From assembly GCF_032854445.1 (NCBI RefSeq), contig NC_088303.1, forward strand, positions 31,443,501 through 31,503,500: a stretch of DNA of 60,000 nucleotides, in the 5' to 3' direction. A program made the translations under genes and the position numbers. The stretch comes from Liolophura sinensis. Its lineage: Eukaryota > Mollusca > Polyplacophora > Chitonida > Chitonidae. This document shows, in pieces, positions 11,522 to 21,244 of this stretch. Position 1 is the first letter of the stretch; every line of letters begins with the position of its first letter. The notes beneath the pieces were generated by a model. That model worked only from the letters and a program-made list of their open reading frames with translations. It was not told where the DNA came from and ran no database searches.

Positions 11522-13768
11522 ATGCCTGGAGAGAGATTGATGTGCATCTGGGAAGCAGCCTTCGCTCGAAATCCAAAGACATCTGACAAACACTTGACCA
11601 GAGACGCCCTTTGTGATGTCGTGGTGCAGCTAGATGATCTTTCATCTATAAATTATTCCAAAAGTAAATTCGAGATTACTTTCAAAACGAACAACGATGT
11701 GACCCTTACAAGATTTCAAAGATACCTGTTTGACGGATTGGCCCAGAAGAGAGCGCCGCAGTGTCTTGTTCAAGAGGAAGTGGAAAACAAATGTTGGGAG
11801 CTCTCTAAAACCATGTACATATCGAAATCTCTCAGTGAAAGCAATGTGAAAAAGCTTTGGGAAATTTTTAACCGGTTGGCCGATGTAGCATCTTTTCCAC
11901 CCAAAATAAACCCAGGTTTAGCTGATTGGTTTGCGGATAAGGTATGCACACATCTGGGAAAGAATGGGGTGACAAAATCAACGCGACAGGTGATGTCCTA
12001 CACATATGATACTCTACTCGACAGACTGGTGGAGTATGTCTTTGCCGAGCAAACGGAAGAGACTGTCACTTCATGTGTAGATGAACTCCACTCTTGGCTG
12101 GTTTTAGAAATCCACAAGTCGGGATGGTTGTTTACACGTTCACGCAAGCAAGCAAACTGGACGACCTGGGTGAAGCGATGGTTTGTGTTAAGTTCAACTC
12201 GACTGTCCTACTACGACGGTCCACATTTCCAAGCTGGTGGCAAGCTACGGGGAGAAGTGTTTATGACTGGGTCAAAGGTGGAAACTCTTCCGCCATTTAA
12301 AGGCTCAGTTCAGAAACTAAAGGTAAGATTCAAGTTGAGCAATCGCCCTTACATAGAACTGGAGATGGCAAGTGAGATGGAAAACGACTGTTCTCCCTGG
12401 ATAATGTCTTTGCAGGAGTTCATTGATGCTACTAAATGCAAGACTACGCCCATGCAACGCCTCCTGAGAGACAATTGGGATCAAATTAAGAAGGGAGACT
12501 TTTCTGTGCTTGACACATCCGAGGAAAATCATGCGACTGCACTGACTATTGCACACCCTGAAACCATAACTCCAAACATGGAGAAATCTCATCCGAAAGG
12601 TCACGTTCAAGGAATTTCACCTGCTAAAAATCAGAGCAAGTCACTTGATAGCTCAGATGAAACTGATTTGATAAAAGAAAGCAACGAAAAAATCAAGACG
12701 ATCTTCATGCAAATTGACACCAATGGCAACGGGAAGATTGACGAGGAGGAATTCAAGCAATTTATTTTGGGAATGGGCCTAAAAATCAATGATAAGGAAA
12801 TTCATTTTTTATTCAAAAGCGTTGATAAAGACGACACACACTTCCTCACTTTTCAAGAGTTCTCGGAATACTTTGCTAACGTACTTCTGGACGAATTTGG
12901 CGACGGAGAAGCGGAATCTAAATTGAGAGGAGCGTTTCTGGCGGCCGATCGAGATGGCACCGGTAAATTAAATTTTAAGGAGTACGCTGAGTATTTGTGG
13001 GATAAAAAACGACAAATCCAATTGGATAAACTCGCAGAAGCTTTCGAGCAAATGGATTTACAAAATGATGGACAAATTTCTTATGATGAGTTTCGGGCCT
13101 TTTATAAAAACCAGATGGCAGATCTACCGGAAACTGAGGAGAAGGAGTATGCCGAAGAGAAACAGAGTCTGAGCGCTGTGGAAAAGAAACTGAAGAATTT
13201 TTATCAATCAACCGACGCTGGTGAGCTTGCAAATTTCATCAAGCAACGGTGGAATAAATTTGACTCGTTTCGTCGTTATGGTGCATCCGGGGAGTTGATT
13301 ATGGCCGGAGGCGAAGGGATGGTTAACGATATAGTTCCTGGGGATTACTCTCTGGGAGATTTGTCCTGGTTTTCAGATCTCCCTCCTGTCGTACCCAATC
13401 ACACAGCTGTTAAGGGAGTCCGCTGGGAAAGCAGTGGGAGTCCAGGGAGATCCGGGAAGGTGATTTTTCCGTCAGACTATGATGGGGTGATCCTGACCGA
13501 TATCGCTACTCCTGAACATTTGCGCTACTACGGTTGTAGCTTTGCTGAGGGAAACCAACTTAAGGTTTCCCTTCTTCACAGACACGGCATTCAGGACTTC
13601 ACTTATGAGAACGAATACCTGGACGATTACGTGACGCTTTCCAATGGCGGTTCTGGAATGGAAAAGCATGATTTCGCTCACTTGGACTGCCCTTTTGAAG
13701 AAGAATCTGGAAACTTCATTCTGGGCACGTTTGTTGACGACGATGAGCTTCATCTGACGGCGTTCTGA
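11522..13768 (+). CDS. SWAP70-like PH and EF-hand protein, copy 1 (premature stop)
   Basis: One uninterrupted 748-residue frame, with no intron in the coding part. The start is ATG in the strong context CCCACCATG. Residues 1-195 resemble the N-terminal EF-like region of SWAP70/DEF6 (IWEAAF, CWELS, KLWEIFNRLADV). Residues 196-303 are a PH domain (SGWLFTRSRKQ, WVKRWFVLSSTRLSYYDG), expected to bind phosphoinositides. Four EF-hand loops begin at residues 399, 435, 476 and 512. Residues about 590 onward form a domain I cannot assign firmly. Compared with copy 2 it has about 28 amino acid changes in 748. Loop 2 reads DKDDTHFLTFQE, losing the usual glycine at position 6. Codon 749 is TGA where copy 2 has CGA (Arg), removing the last 60 residues although the downstream frame is preserved. 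It may be a recent pseudogene, a polymorphism, or a truncated but functional form. Confidence 0.85.
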   Translation: MPGERLMCIWEAAFARNPKTSDKHLTRDALCDVVVQLDDLSSINYSKSKFEITFKTNNDVTLTRFQRYLFDGLAQKRAPQCLVQEEVENKCWELSKTMYISKSLSESNVKKLWEIFNRLADVASFPPKINPGLADWFADKVCTHLGKNGVTKSTRQVMSYTYDTLLDRLVEYVFAEQTEETVTSCVDELHSWLVLEIHKSGWLFTRSRKQANWTTWVKRWFVLSSTRLSYYDGPHFQAGGKLRGEVFMTGSKVETLPPFKGSVQKLKVRFKLSNRPYIELEMASEMENDCSPWIMSLQEFIDATKCKTTPMQRLLRDNWDQIKKGDFSVLDTSEENHATALTIAHPETITPNMEKSHPKGHVQGISPAKNQSKSLDSSDETDLIKESNEKIKTIFMQIDTNGNGKIDEEEFKQFILGMGLKINDKEIHFLFKSVDKDDTHFLTFQEFSEYFANVLLDEFGDGEAESKLRGAFLAADRDGTGKLNFKEYAEYLWDKKRQIQLDKLAEAFEQMDLQNDGQISYDEFRAFYKNQMADLPETEEKEYAEEKQSLSAVEKKLKNFYQSTDAGELANFIKQRWNKFDSFRRYGASGELIMAGGEGMVNDIVPGDYSLGDLSWFSDLPPVVPNHTAVKGVRWESSGSPGRSGKVIFPSDYDGVILTDIATPEHLRYYGCSFAEGNQLKVSLLHRHGIQDFTYENEYLDDYVTLSNGGSGMEKHDFAHLDCPFEEESGNFILGTFVDDDELHLTAF

Positions 13769-13948
13769 GTTCCTGTTCGCCAGACTCTGTACATCCCAGC
13801 GAATGTCATCCACAGCAACGACTACCTAACAGGCACATGGCGAACCATGCTGTCTGATGAAGCGGAAATCGACCATGCCCATCTGGTTAAAGTCAACAAA
13901 CAGAAGAAGTTTGAGCATTTCATGTTCACCTTTGCAACACGGCTCTAA
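13769..13948 (+). pseudogene. Untranslated remainder of copy 1 after the TGA
   Basis: The 60 codons after TGA stay open in the same frame to TAA at 13946-13948. As far as I can see they are identical to the end of copy 2 (21065-21244), including LYIPANVIHSND and HFMFTFATRL. There is no further decay, so the nonsense change is recent or this stretch was recently copied. Confidence 0.85.
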
Positions 13949-14335
13949 AAAGTTAACTGGATCGGACAGATTCGCTATAGTTAGATAACTCTAATCACAT
14001 ATGCACGGTCTTCAGTTATCACGCAGACTGTGTGTACATGTATGCGCTAAAATCTGTTACATTTGGACATAGGTCACCCGTTCATATTGATATCATATTG
14101 GATATTATCGAAATTCTTTAGCTACAGTTCGCTTTTAAAAGCAAGAAATAACACCAGTTATATGGAGGTTACAATATTAATAGCTTGATCAAGTAATGTT
14201 TGAACTAAAACCTTTGGTGTATGGCATTTATGGTAATTGTTCGGTAAAATGTAAACACTGATCAGCTGTTTGCAGTCGATACTTCAATGGTGCATTCCTT
14301 GGTATATATATGAGTGTGTTGGGCGCAGTAAATAT

Positions 14336-14341
14336 AATAAA
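14336..14341 (+). promoter_or_regulatory. Polyadenylation signal, gene 1
   Basis: AATAAA lies about 390 bp after the full-frame stop codon, within a block that has a diverged homologue behind gene 2 (signal at 21928). It is followed by a T/G-rich stretch (GGTCTTTGGTGTTGT), as expected of a cleavage region. Confidence 0.55.
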
Positions 14342-14785
14342 ACATTTCACGGTATCTTAAGGTCTTTGGTGTTGTATTGATCTCATTTGAACAACCACTT
14401 CGTAGAGTAATTGCTCATAGAAGGTTTCTTTTCAATTCCAACCTTGGACAGCCAGCTTGTAGATTTTCCCGCTCTCATTGTTCGTTGGACCTCGCTGACA
14501 AACAGCGGCTGCGTGTGAATTGGGGCCGCTGCCAGAGTATTACGTGCCTTGAAGACCACTTGTCCTCCGCCACTATAGACCTTTCCGAATTGTCAATCAA
14601 GAACTCGCATTTGATCAGTCAGTACGCAGTATTGTTGCAATACTAATGTTCAATCTTTCTGTGACGTCATGATGTGACAGCTGCTTTCATGGGGAATGGA
14701 ATGAAATTAAGTAACGTTGTCACGAGAAGGGGTGGTGCGACATCGGGTGTGTTGGATCTATCCATTGCGTGCACCTTCATACGTC

Positions 14786-14899
14786 ACTAGCGCATTGCAA
14801 TGCCCAGGAACCTCTCAGCAATGCAATCGCTGTGCCCAGCTCATGGTGTCAAGGTCTGCCAGCAATCTGCGGATTACCGTGGGTTTTCCCCGAACTCAA
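14786..14899 (+). repeat. SINE family 1 fragment
   Basis: CATTGCAATGCCCAGGAACC, GTCAAGGTCTGCCAGCAATC and GTGGGTTTTCCCCGAACTC keep the family order, with internal deletions and no 3' end. Confidence 0.6.
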
Positions 14900-15059
14900 G
14901 CATCTAATCCTTGTTGACGAAGGTCCATTTAAGACGTGAGGACTAGCTAATGCTGCCCAAGACCAAATGTTGGTAAGGTCAATTAAGAAACGCGCTGTTG
15001 CTGTCTCCTGAGAATGAGAATCCTCTGGTGTTCCATACACGTACATATATATGCATGTA

Positions 15060-15377
15060 TGCTTGGGGTTTAATGTCGTACGTACAATTTGGTGTGTGAA
15101 CATATATTGTGTCTTCGTGTGACAGGGCGAATCAATGCTGCCAAAGTGCTGCCGACTCTAAAGTATAATGCCGAAAATATCAGACACCCCAACCTGTCAA
15201 ATTATACTGATACCAGGTCAACCAGTCATGCTTCCTTGCTCTAACATCGTATTGCTAAGCAAGCAAGGTTGTAGCAAGTACCATTTTTAATGGTCTTGAG
15301 ATAACCCAACCCGGAATTGATCCCGTGGCTTCCCGACTTCCAGGCGGACGCTCTAACCATTAGGCCACTGGTTCCAT
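15060..15377 (-). repeat. SINE family 2
   Basis: GCTTGGGGTTTAATGTCGTA, then GTGACAGGGCGAATCAATGC, CTGATACCAGGTCAACCAG, and a tRNA-like head in reverse: GGAATTGATCCCGTGGC and GGACGCTCTAACCATTAGGC. The reverse-strand reading of the last words gives A-box and B-box-like sequences. Confidence 0.75.
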
Positions 15378-15903
15378 ATGTGTGTACCAGTCATTGACAA
15401 ACTACTTAAACATCTGTGATGCTTAGTTGAAGTCCTATCTTCAGTTTTAAAAGCAACTATACATTTGTATATGTCACGCCAGGCAACAAACGGCAGAAAA
15501 ACATTTAGTTTCCGTATTATCCTCCGAAGCTCAGAATAGTGCTTCTAATACAATAATTTTTAACAAAATCGATTTTCTGTTCCATTTATTCTACACTATT
15601 AACAATCAACACTTATTCAATGAAAAACCATAAACCAAACCTGTATATAATTATATATACGAGCGTTCATTGCTTAATGCTAAAAGGCGTATAATTAATA
15701 CGGCATAAAATGAAATTAATGGTGGAATTAAAAGTCAAGAAAATAAAATCCCGATAGTGTACATGCGATGTTTGGATCTTGTGGCTTAATAACCATGAAG
15801 ATCATAACCCCTCTCTTCAATACACTCGGGCAATGGTGGAGAGTAAAACGTGTGATTGCTCACATGTAGTCAACTACTAGTGTAACATGAAAAGTCGGAA
15901 CCT

Positions 15904-16031
15904 GGACCCGTTTCACAAAGCGCACGTAGCGCTACATTCACGTAACTACCATGGCTACGTAAAACCTACATTACTGGTTTCCATGGAAGAAACGTGTACG
16001 TAACGTTAGGTGTGCTTTTTGAAACGGGTCC
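15904..16031. mobile_element. Foldback (MITE-like) element, CCATGG-core type
   Basis: GGACCCGTTTCACAAAGCGC at the left end is the approximate inverse of GCTTTTTGAAACGGGTCC at the right end. Inside are CATTCACGTAACTACCATGG and ACTGGTTTCCATGGAAG. The unit is about 128 bp with no coding capacity. It resembles in plan the foldback element at 28093 and 41472. Confidence 0.65.
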
Positions 16032-16080
16032 GTGCAGTTATTGATGATTTGTTCTACCAGCAGAATCGTGCAGGTAGATA

Positions 16081-17737
16081 CAGTCACGGAAAAAATTATT
16101 AGACCACCCTTGCTTTCTCCCATTTCTTGTTCATTTTAAAACCTTGCACAACTGAAGGAACATTTGTTTGGGCAAAGAAAGTGATGAAAACAGAAATAGT
16201 TCATAAGGGTTTTATTTAAGAGGTTATATCTATCAGTTCCCTATGACTTTCTTGACAATGACCAAAATCACTTAAGTTCATACATCTGTAGATGTGGCAA
16301 CTGTATTCTCAAAAACAGTTTGGCATTTCATTTTTTCTCCTGTCTCCTAGTCACGTAATCACATGACTCTCAGTCTCACACGGGAGTTAGTACTTGATTG
16401 CATGCCCATTGTTTTTTATGACTGCAGCCATGCGCCTTGGCATGCTCTCCACCAGTTTGTTACATTGCCCTGCGGTCACAGCAGCCCATTCCTGTTGCAA
16501 AAATTCGAACAAATTTGCTTTGTTTTTGGGCTTGTGGTTCTCCACTTTGAACTTGATAATATTCCACAGGTTTTCAATTGGATTCAGATCAGGTGACTGA
16601 GCAGGCCCATTCATGGTTCGAATGTTCCGGTTCTCTATCCAGGTTTTAACTGACCTTGCCGTGTGGCAAGGGGCATTGTCTTGTTGGAAAATCCAGCCAT
16701 TCGAGCCAGGAAAGAGTTTAGCAGCTGATGGAAGAAGACTGTTTTCAAGAGTAGCTCTGTATGTGACTTGGTTCATTCTCCCTTCACACAACTGCATCTG
16801 TCCTGTTCCACCCATACTGAAACAACCCCAGATCATCACTGATCCACCCCCATGCTTTACAGTAGGAGCAAGGCAGTCTGGTTGTAGGCTTCCCCAGGCT
16901 TCCTCCTAACCAGCAAGTTGGCTGGAGTAGGCATCAACTCAAAATTGGATTCATCACTGAAGAGAACTTTAGCCCAATCATCAACAGTTCAATTCTTGTG
17001 ATCCCTCGCAAAACACAAGCGGGCTTTCCGCTGCCTCTCGTTGATGAAGGGCTTCTTCCGTGCCCTGTGCGACTTTAGACGAGCTTCAAGAAGTCGGTTT
17101 CGAACTGTTCTTGCTAAACAAATCACATTTGTTGACAATGCCCACTCATTTCTAAGGTCTCTGGAGGTCTGACGACGATTCTTGATACAGGACCGGATGA
17201 GTGCTCGGTCATCTCGTGGGGTAGAAAGACGTTTCCTGCCTCGACCAGCTAGCAGTTTTGTAGTACCATGTTCGTCTTGCTTTTTCTTGGTGTAATGAAC
17301 TGCTGTCTTAGAGATCTTCAGTTTTTTGGCCACTTGTCGCTCGCTCAATCCAGTATCCAGCTGTGCCAAGATGGCTGCCTTTCTGGCTCCACATAATTCT
17401 TTCGTTTTAGGCATTATGAGAGCTGACAACTACCGAGTTGTGCTGCGTCTTAATATATAAACAAGAGACCCCTATTTATGTAAGCCTACATGTAAACAGG
17501 AAACCACTCTTTATGTAAGTCTGCATGTAAATGGAAAGCATGAAATTGCCTGGCATACACCCTAGGAATACAACTGACCTTAAAGCATATCAAATACGAC
17601 AAAGTATTATGGAATCAGCTGGATTTTTGTCGTATTCATTGTAATCTTCGGTTAATACACCTTTAGGGTTGCAAGGCATTAAAATGAACAAGAAATCAAA
17701 GAAAATATGAGTGGTCTAATAATTTTTTCCGTGACTG
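16081..17737 (-). mobile_element. Tc1/mariner transposon, 1,657 bp, with TIRs and TA target duplication
   Basis: The ends read CAGTCACGGAAAAAATTATT (16081 on) and, inverted, AATAATTTTTTCCGTGACTG (to 17737). The terminal repeats extend imperfectly to about 60 bp, as far as CATTTCTTGTTCATTTTA. TA dinucleotides flank both ends (16079-16080 and 17738-17739), the expected target duplication. The transposase runs on the minus strand. The element lies between the two PH/EF-hand genes. Confidence 0.95.
16387..17429 (-). pseudogene. Tc1/mariner transposase, inactivated
   Basis: DDE/D transposase in two open pieces. The N-terminal piece (17429-16989, usable ATG MPKTKELCGARKAAILAQ) has the helix-turn-helix region GLSERQVAKKLKISKTAVH and the RGRKRLSTPRDDR linker. 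It ends at a TGA, probably where tryptophan stood. Beyond it the frame continues with FSDESNFEL (first acidic residue) and then shifts near 16880-16910. The C-terminal piece (16839-16387) has MIWGCFS, QQDNAPCHTA (second D) and SPDLNPIENLW (catalytic acidic residue in the D34E pattern). One stop plus one frameshift mean no active enzyme. Confidence 0.92.
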
Positions 17738-18285
17738 TAGTACAAAAGACCACCCCATGCAGGACAAAACCAGAGCAGCGACGATAGCATGATACCTCGC
17801 AAATTGTCACAGGTGAGCCGTAAATCCGGTTTCATGTCACTTTATCTCAGTTAGGTTTTTTTGGGGGTAAATATTTATGTAAATATTAATATGATAGAAA
17901 CATACAGTACACGCACCTCAGTAAAGCACCGTGACTTAAGCAGAATAAGGCGAGAGAAAAAAATGCAATTTTACTGGTGCATGTCATTATTTAAAAGTCA
18001 CTGATCTAGAATTTATCAAATTGCTGTGCTGCTGTCAGCTGGAACAAACAATAACAGAAAAACAATGCAAAGGGACCAGGCCCGGATGTCTCTTAAATCC
18101 ACCAGCAGAATTCCGGGTTATGACAGACTAGCATGATAGTGGGTGTGACTTTCCCTAGCGCCATCTGTGGTTGTTCAGTCGACCTGAATACATCTGTCCT
18201 GTATGTGTGGAATAACACATGACTGGTGTGTTGATATATCTAAAACAGTTTTGTAGACGTGACAACCATTAAGGTATGTGACTAG
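17738..18285. other. Upstream region of gene 2
   Basis: From about 18170 it is clearly related to the region upstream of gene 1 (11180-11290): TTCAGTCGACC, then CTGT(A/T)CTG, GGTGTGT, TTTTGTAGA and CAACCATTA occur in the same order. It is far more diverged than the coding regions. The rest shows nothing recognisable. Confidence 0.5.
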
Positions 18286-18646
18286 TATGTATATATGTAT
18301 GTTTGGGTTCTACGTACTCAACAACTTTTCAGTCTTATGAGGACGCGGAATCACTCGGTGTGGGTGCATATACTGTCTTCTTGTGGCAGGGCGAGTCCAT
18401 GTTACCTAAGTGCTGCAGCAACTGAGGTATCACACCGAAGTCACCAGACATGACACCCCACCCAGTCAAATTATACTGACACTGGGCTAACCGGTCCCGT
18501 TTCGTTGTTCTAACCTCACAATGCTTTTCACCAAGCGAGGCAGAACAAAGTACAATTTTTAAACTCTGTCGTATAACCGACCCGGGTTTGATCCTGGGTC
18601 TCTCGAGGCGGACGCACTAATCATTAGGCCACCGAAGCGGTTCTAC
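18286..18646 (-). repeat. SINE family 2, full length with 11-bp target duplication
   Basis: Flanks TATGTGACTAG (18275-18285) and TATGAGACTAG (18647-18657) are target-site duplicates. The equivalent place upstream of gene 1 (near 11279) reads AGGTATGAGACACGAGAATA without an insert. The element ends with a reversed tRNA-like head: GGGTTTGATCCTGGGTCTC and GGCGGACGCACTAATCATTA. Confidence 0.85.
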
Positions 18647-18817
18647 TATGAGACTAGAAAATATTTTTAAAATGTGTTGAGTTTCCATTAAACAATACGT
18701 TTATTATGTTACACGCATTTTACTGTCATTGTCAAAATGTTTTATACATATTTCGATTATTCGCTCAAAGTGTAAAATATAATTTTTTATATACAGATAG
18801 TTTGAAATCAGCCCACC

Positions 18818-21244
18818 ATGCCCGGAGAGATATTGATGTGCGTCTGGGAAGCAGCCTTCGCTCGAAATCCAAAGACATCTGACAAACACTTGACCAGAAA
18901 CACCCTTTGTGATGTCGTGGTGCAGCTAGATGATCTTTCATCTATAAATTATTCCAAAAATAAATTCGAGAGTACTTTCAAAACGAACAACGATGTGACC
19001 CTTACAAGATTTCAAAGATACCTCTTTGACGGATTGGCCCAGAAGGGAGCGCCGCAGTGTCTTGTTCAAGAGGAAGTGGAAAACAAATGTTGGGAGCTCT
19101 CTAAAACCATGTACATATCGAAATCTCTCAGTGAAAGCAATGTGAAAAAGCTTTGGGAAATTTTTAACCGGTTGGCCGATGTAGCATCTTTTCCACCCAA
19201 AATAAACCCTGGATTAGCTGATTGGTTTGCGGATAAGGTATGCACACATCTGGGAAAGAATGGGATGACAAAATCAACGCGACAGGTGATGTCCTACACA
19301 TATGATACTCTACTCGACAGACTGGTGGAGTATGTCTTTGCCGAGCAAACGGAAGAGACTGTCACTTCATGTGTAGATGAACTCCACTCTTGGCTGGTTT
19401 TAGAAATCCACAAGTCGGGATGGTTGTTTACACGTTCACGCAAGCAAGCAAACTGGACGACCTGGGTGAAGCGATGGTTTGTGTTAAGTTCAACTCGACT
19501 GTCCTACTACGACGGTCCACATTTCCAGGCTGGTGGCAAGCTACGGGGAGAAGTGTTTATGACTGGGTCAAAGGTGGAAACTCTTCCGCCATTTAAAGGC
19601 TCAGTTCAGAAACTCAATGGAAGATTCAAGTTGAGCAATCGCCCTTACATAGAACTGGAGATGGCAAGTGAGATGGAAAACGACTGTTCTCCCTGGATAA
19701 CGTCTTTGCAGGAGTTCATCGATGCTGCTAAACGCAAGACTACGCCCATGCAAAGCCTCCTGAGAGACAACTGCGATCAAATTAAGAAGGGAGACTTTTC
19801 TGTGCTTGACAAATCCGAGGAAAATCATGCAACTGCACTGACTATTGCACACCCTGAAACGATCGCTCCTAGCACGGAGAAATCTCATCCGAAAGGTCAC
19901 GTTCAAGGAATTTCACCTGCTAAAAATCAGAGCAAGTCACTTGATAGCTCAGATGAAACTGATTTGATAAAAGAAAGCAACGAAAAAATCAAGACGATCT
20001 TCATGCAAATTGACACCAATGGCAACGGGAAGATTGACGAGGAGGAATTCAAGCAATTTATTTTGGGAATGGGCCTAAAAATCAATGATAAAGAAATTCA
20101 TTTTTTATTCAGAAGTGTTGATAAAGATGACTCAGGCTTCCTCACTTTTCAAGAGTTCTCGGAATACTTTGCTAACGTACTTCTGGACGAATTTGGCGAC
20201 GGAGAAGCGGAATCTAAATTGAGAGGAGCGTTTCTGGCGGCCGATCGAGATGGCAGCGGTAAATTAAATTTTAAGGAGTACGCTGAGTATTTGTGGGATA
20301 AAAAACGACAAATCCAATTGGATAAACTCGCAGAAGCTTTCGAGCAAATGGATTTACAAAATGATGGACAAATTTCTTATGATGAGTTTCGGGCCTTTTA
20401 TAAAAACCAGATGGCAGATCTACCGGAAACTGAGGAGAAGGAGTATGCCGAAGAGAAACAGAGTCTGAGCGCTGTGGAAAAGAAACTGAAGAATTTTTAT
20501 CAATCAACCGACGCTGGTGAGCTTGCAAATTTCATCAAGCAACGGTGGAATAAATTTGACTCGTTTCGTCGTTATGGTGCATCCGGGGAGTTGATTATGG
20601 CCGGAGGCGAAGGGATGGTTAACGATATAGTTCCTGGGGATTACTCTCTGGGAGATTTGTCCTGGTTTTCAGATCTCCCTCCTGTCGTACCCAGTCACAC
20701 AGCTGTTAAGGGAGTCCGCTGGGAAAGCAGTGGGAGTCCAGGGAGATCCGGGAAGGTGATTTTTCCGTCAGACTATGATGGGGTGATCCTGACCGATATC
20801 GCTACTCCTGAACATTTGCGCTACTACGGTTGTAGTTTTGCTGAGGGAAACCAACTTAAGGTTTCCCTTCTTCACAGGCACGGCATTCAGGACTTCACTT
20901 ATGAGAACGAATACCTGGACGATTACGTGACGCTGTCCAATGGCGGATCTGGAATAGAAAGGCATGATTTCGCCCATTTGGACTGTCCTTTTGAAGAAGA
21001 ATCTGGAAACTTCATTCTGGGAAAGTTTGTTGACAACGATGAACTTCATCTGACGGCGTTCCGAGTTCCTGTTCGCCAGACTCTGTACATCCCAGCGAAT
21101 GTCATCCACAGCAACGACTACCTAACAGGCACATGGCGAACCATGCTGTCTGATGAAGCGGAAATCGACCATGCCCATCTGGTTAAAGTCAACAAACAGA
21201 AGAAGTTTGAGCATTTCATGTTCACCTTTGCAACACGGCTCTAA
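18818..21244 (+). CDS. SWAP70-like PH and EF-hand protein, copy 2 (intact, 808 aa)
   Basis: Intronless coding frame; ATG in the context CCCACCATG, TAA at 21242. Order: SWAP70/DEF6-like N-terminal region (1-195), PH domain (196-303: SGWLFTRSRKQ, WVKRWFVL, SYYDG), a Ser/Lys-rich linker (304-385), then EF-hand loops DTNGNGKIDEEE (399-410), DKDDSGFLTFQE (435-446), DRDGSGKLNFKE (476-487) and DLQNDGQISYDE (512-523). All four keep acidic residues at positions 1 and 12 and Gly at 6. A charged helix (530-560) follows. The last 220 residues contain WESSGSPGRSGKVIFPSDYDG and LYIPANVIHSNDYLTGTWR. This part looks beta-rich and perhaps cupin-like, but I cannot assign it. In known SWAP70/DEF6 the part after PH is a coiled coil, absent here. 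Inferred role: calcium- and lipid-dependent cytoplasmic or membrane-associated protein. Cell function unknown. Confidence 0.88.
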   Translation: MPGEILMCVWEAAFARNPKTSDKHLTRNTLCDVVVQLDDLSSINYSKNKFESTFKTNNDVTLTRFQRYLFDGLAQKGAPQCLVQEEVENKCWELSKTMYISKSLSESNVKKLWEIFNRLADVASFPPKINPGLADWFADKVCTHLGKNGMTKSTRQVMSYTYDTLLDRLVEYVFAEQTEETVTSCVDELHSWLVLEIHKSGWLFTRSRKQANWTTWVKRWFVLSSTRLSYYDGPHFQAGGKLRGEVFMTGSKVETLPPFKGSVQKLNGRFKLSNRPYIELEMASEMENDCSPWITSLQEFIDAAKRKTTPMQSLLRDNCDQIKKGDFSVLDKSEENHATALTIAHPETIAPSTEKSHPKGHVQGISPAKNQSKSLDSSDETDLIKESNEKIKTIFMQIDTNGNGKIDEEEFKQFILGMGLKINDKEIHFLFRSVDKDDSGFLTFQEFSEYFANVLLDEFGDGEAESKLRGAFLAADRDGSGKLNFKEYAEYLWDKKRQIQLDKLAEAFEQMDLQNDGQISYDEFRAFYKNQMADLPETEEKEYAEEKQSLSAVEKKLKNFYQSTDAGELANFIKQRWNKFDSFRRYGASGELIMAGGEGMVNDIVPGDYSLGDLSWFSDLPPVVPSHTAVKGVRWESSGSPGRSGKVIFPSDYDGVILTDIATPEHLRYYGCSFAEGNQLKVSLLHRHGIQDFTYENEYLDDYVTLSNGGSGIERHDFAHLDCPFEEESGNFILGKFVDNDELHLTAFRVPVRQTLYIPANVIHSNDYLTGTWRTMLSDEAEIDHAHLVKVNKQKKFEHFMFTFATRL

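Noticed and set aside
12094-12300. Overlapping alternative frames inside the PH-domain coding region
   Set aside because: They are shadows of the main frame, and the same shadows appear in copy 2 because the DNA is nearly identical.
16363-16909. Plus-strand open frames over the transposon
   Set aside because: They are antisense to the Tc1 transposase.
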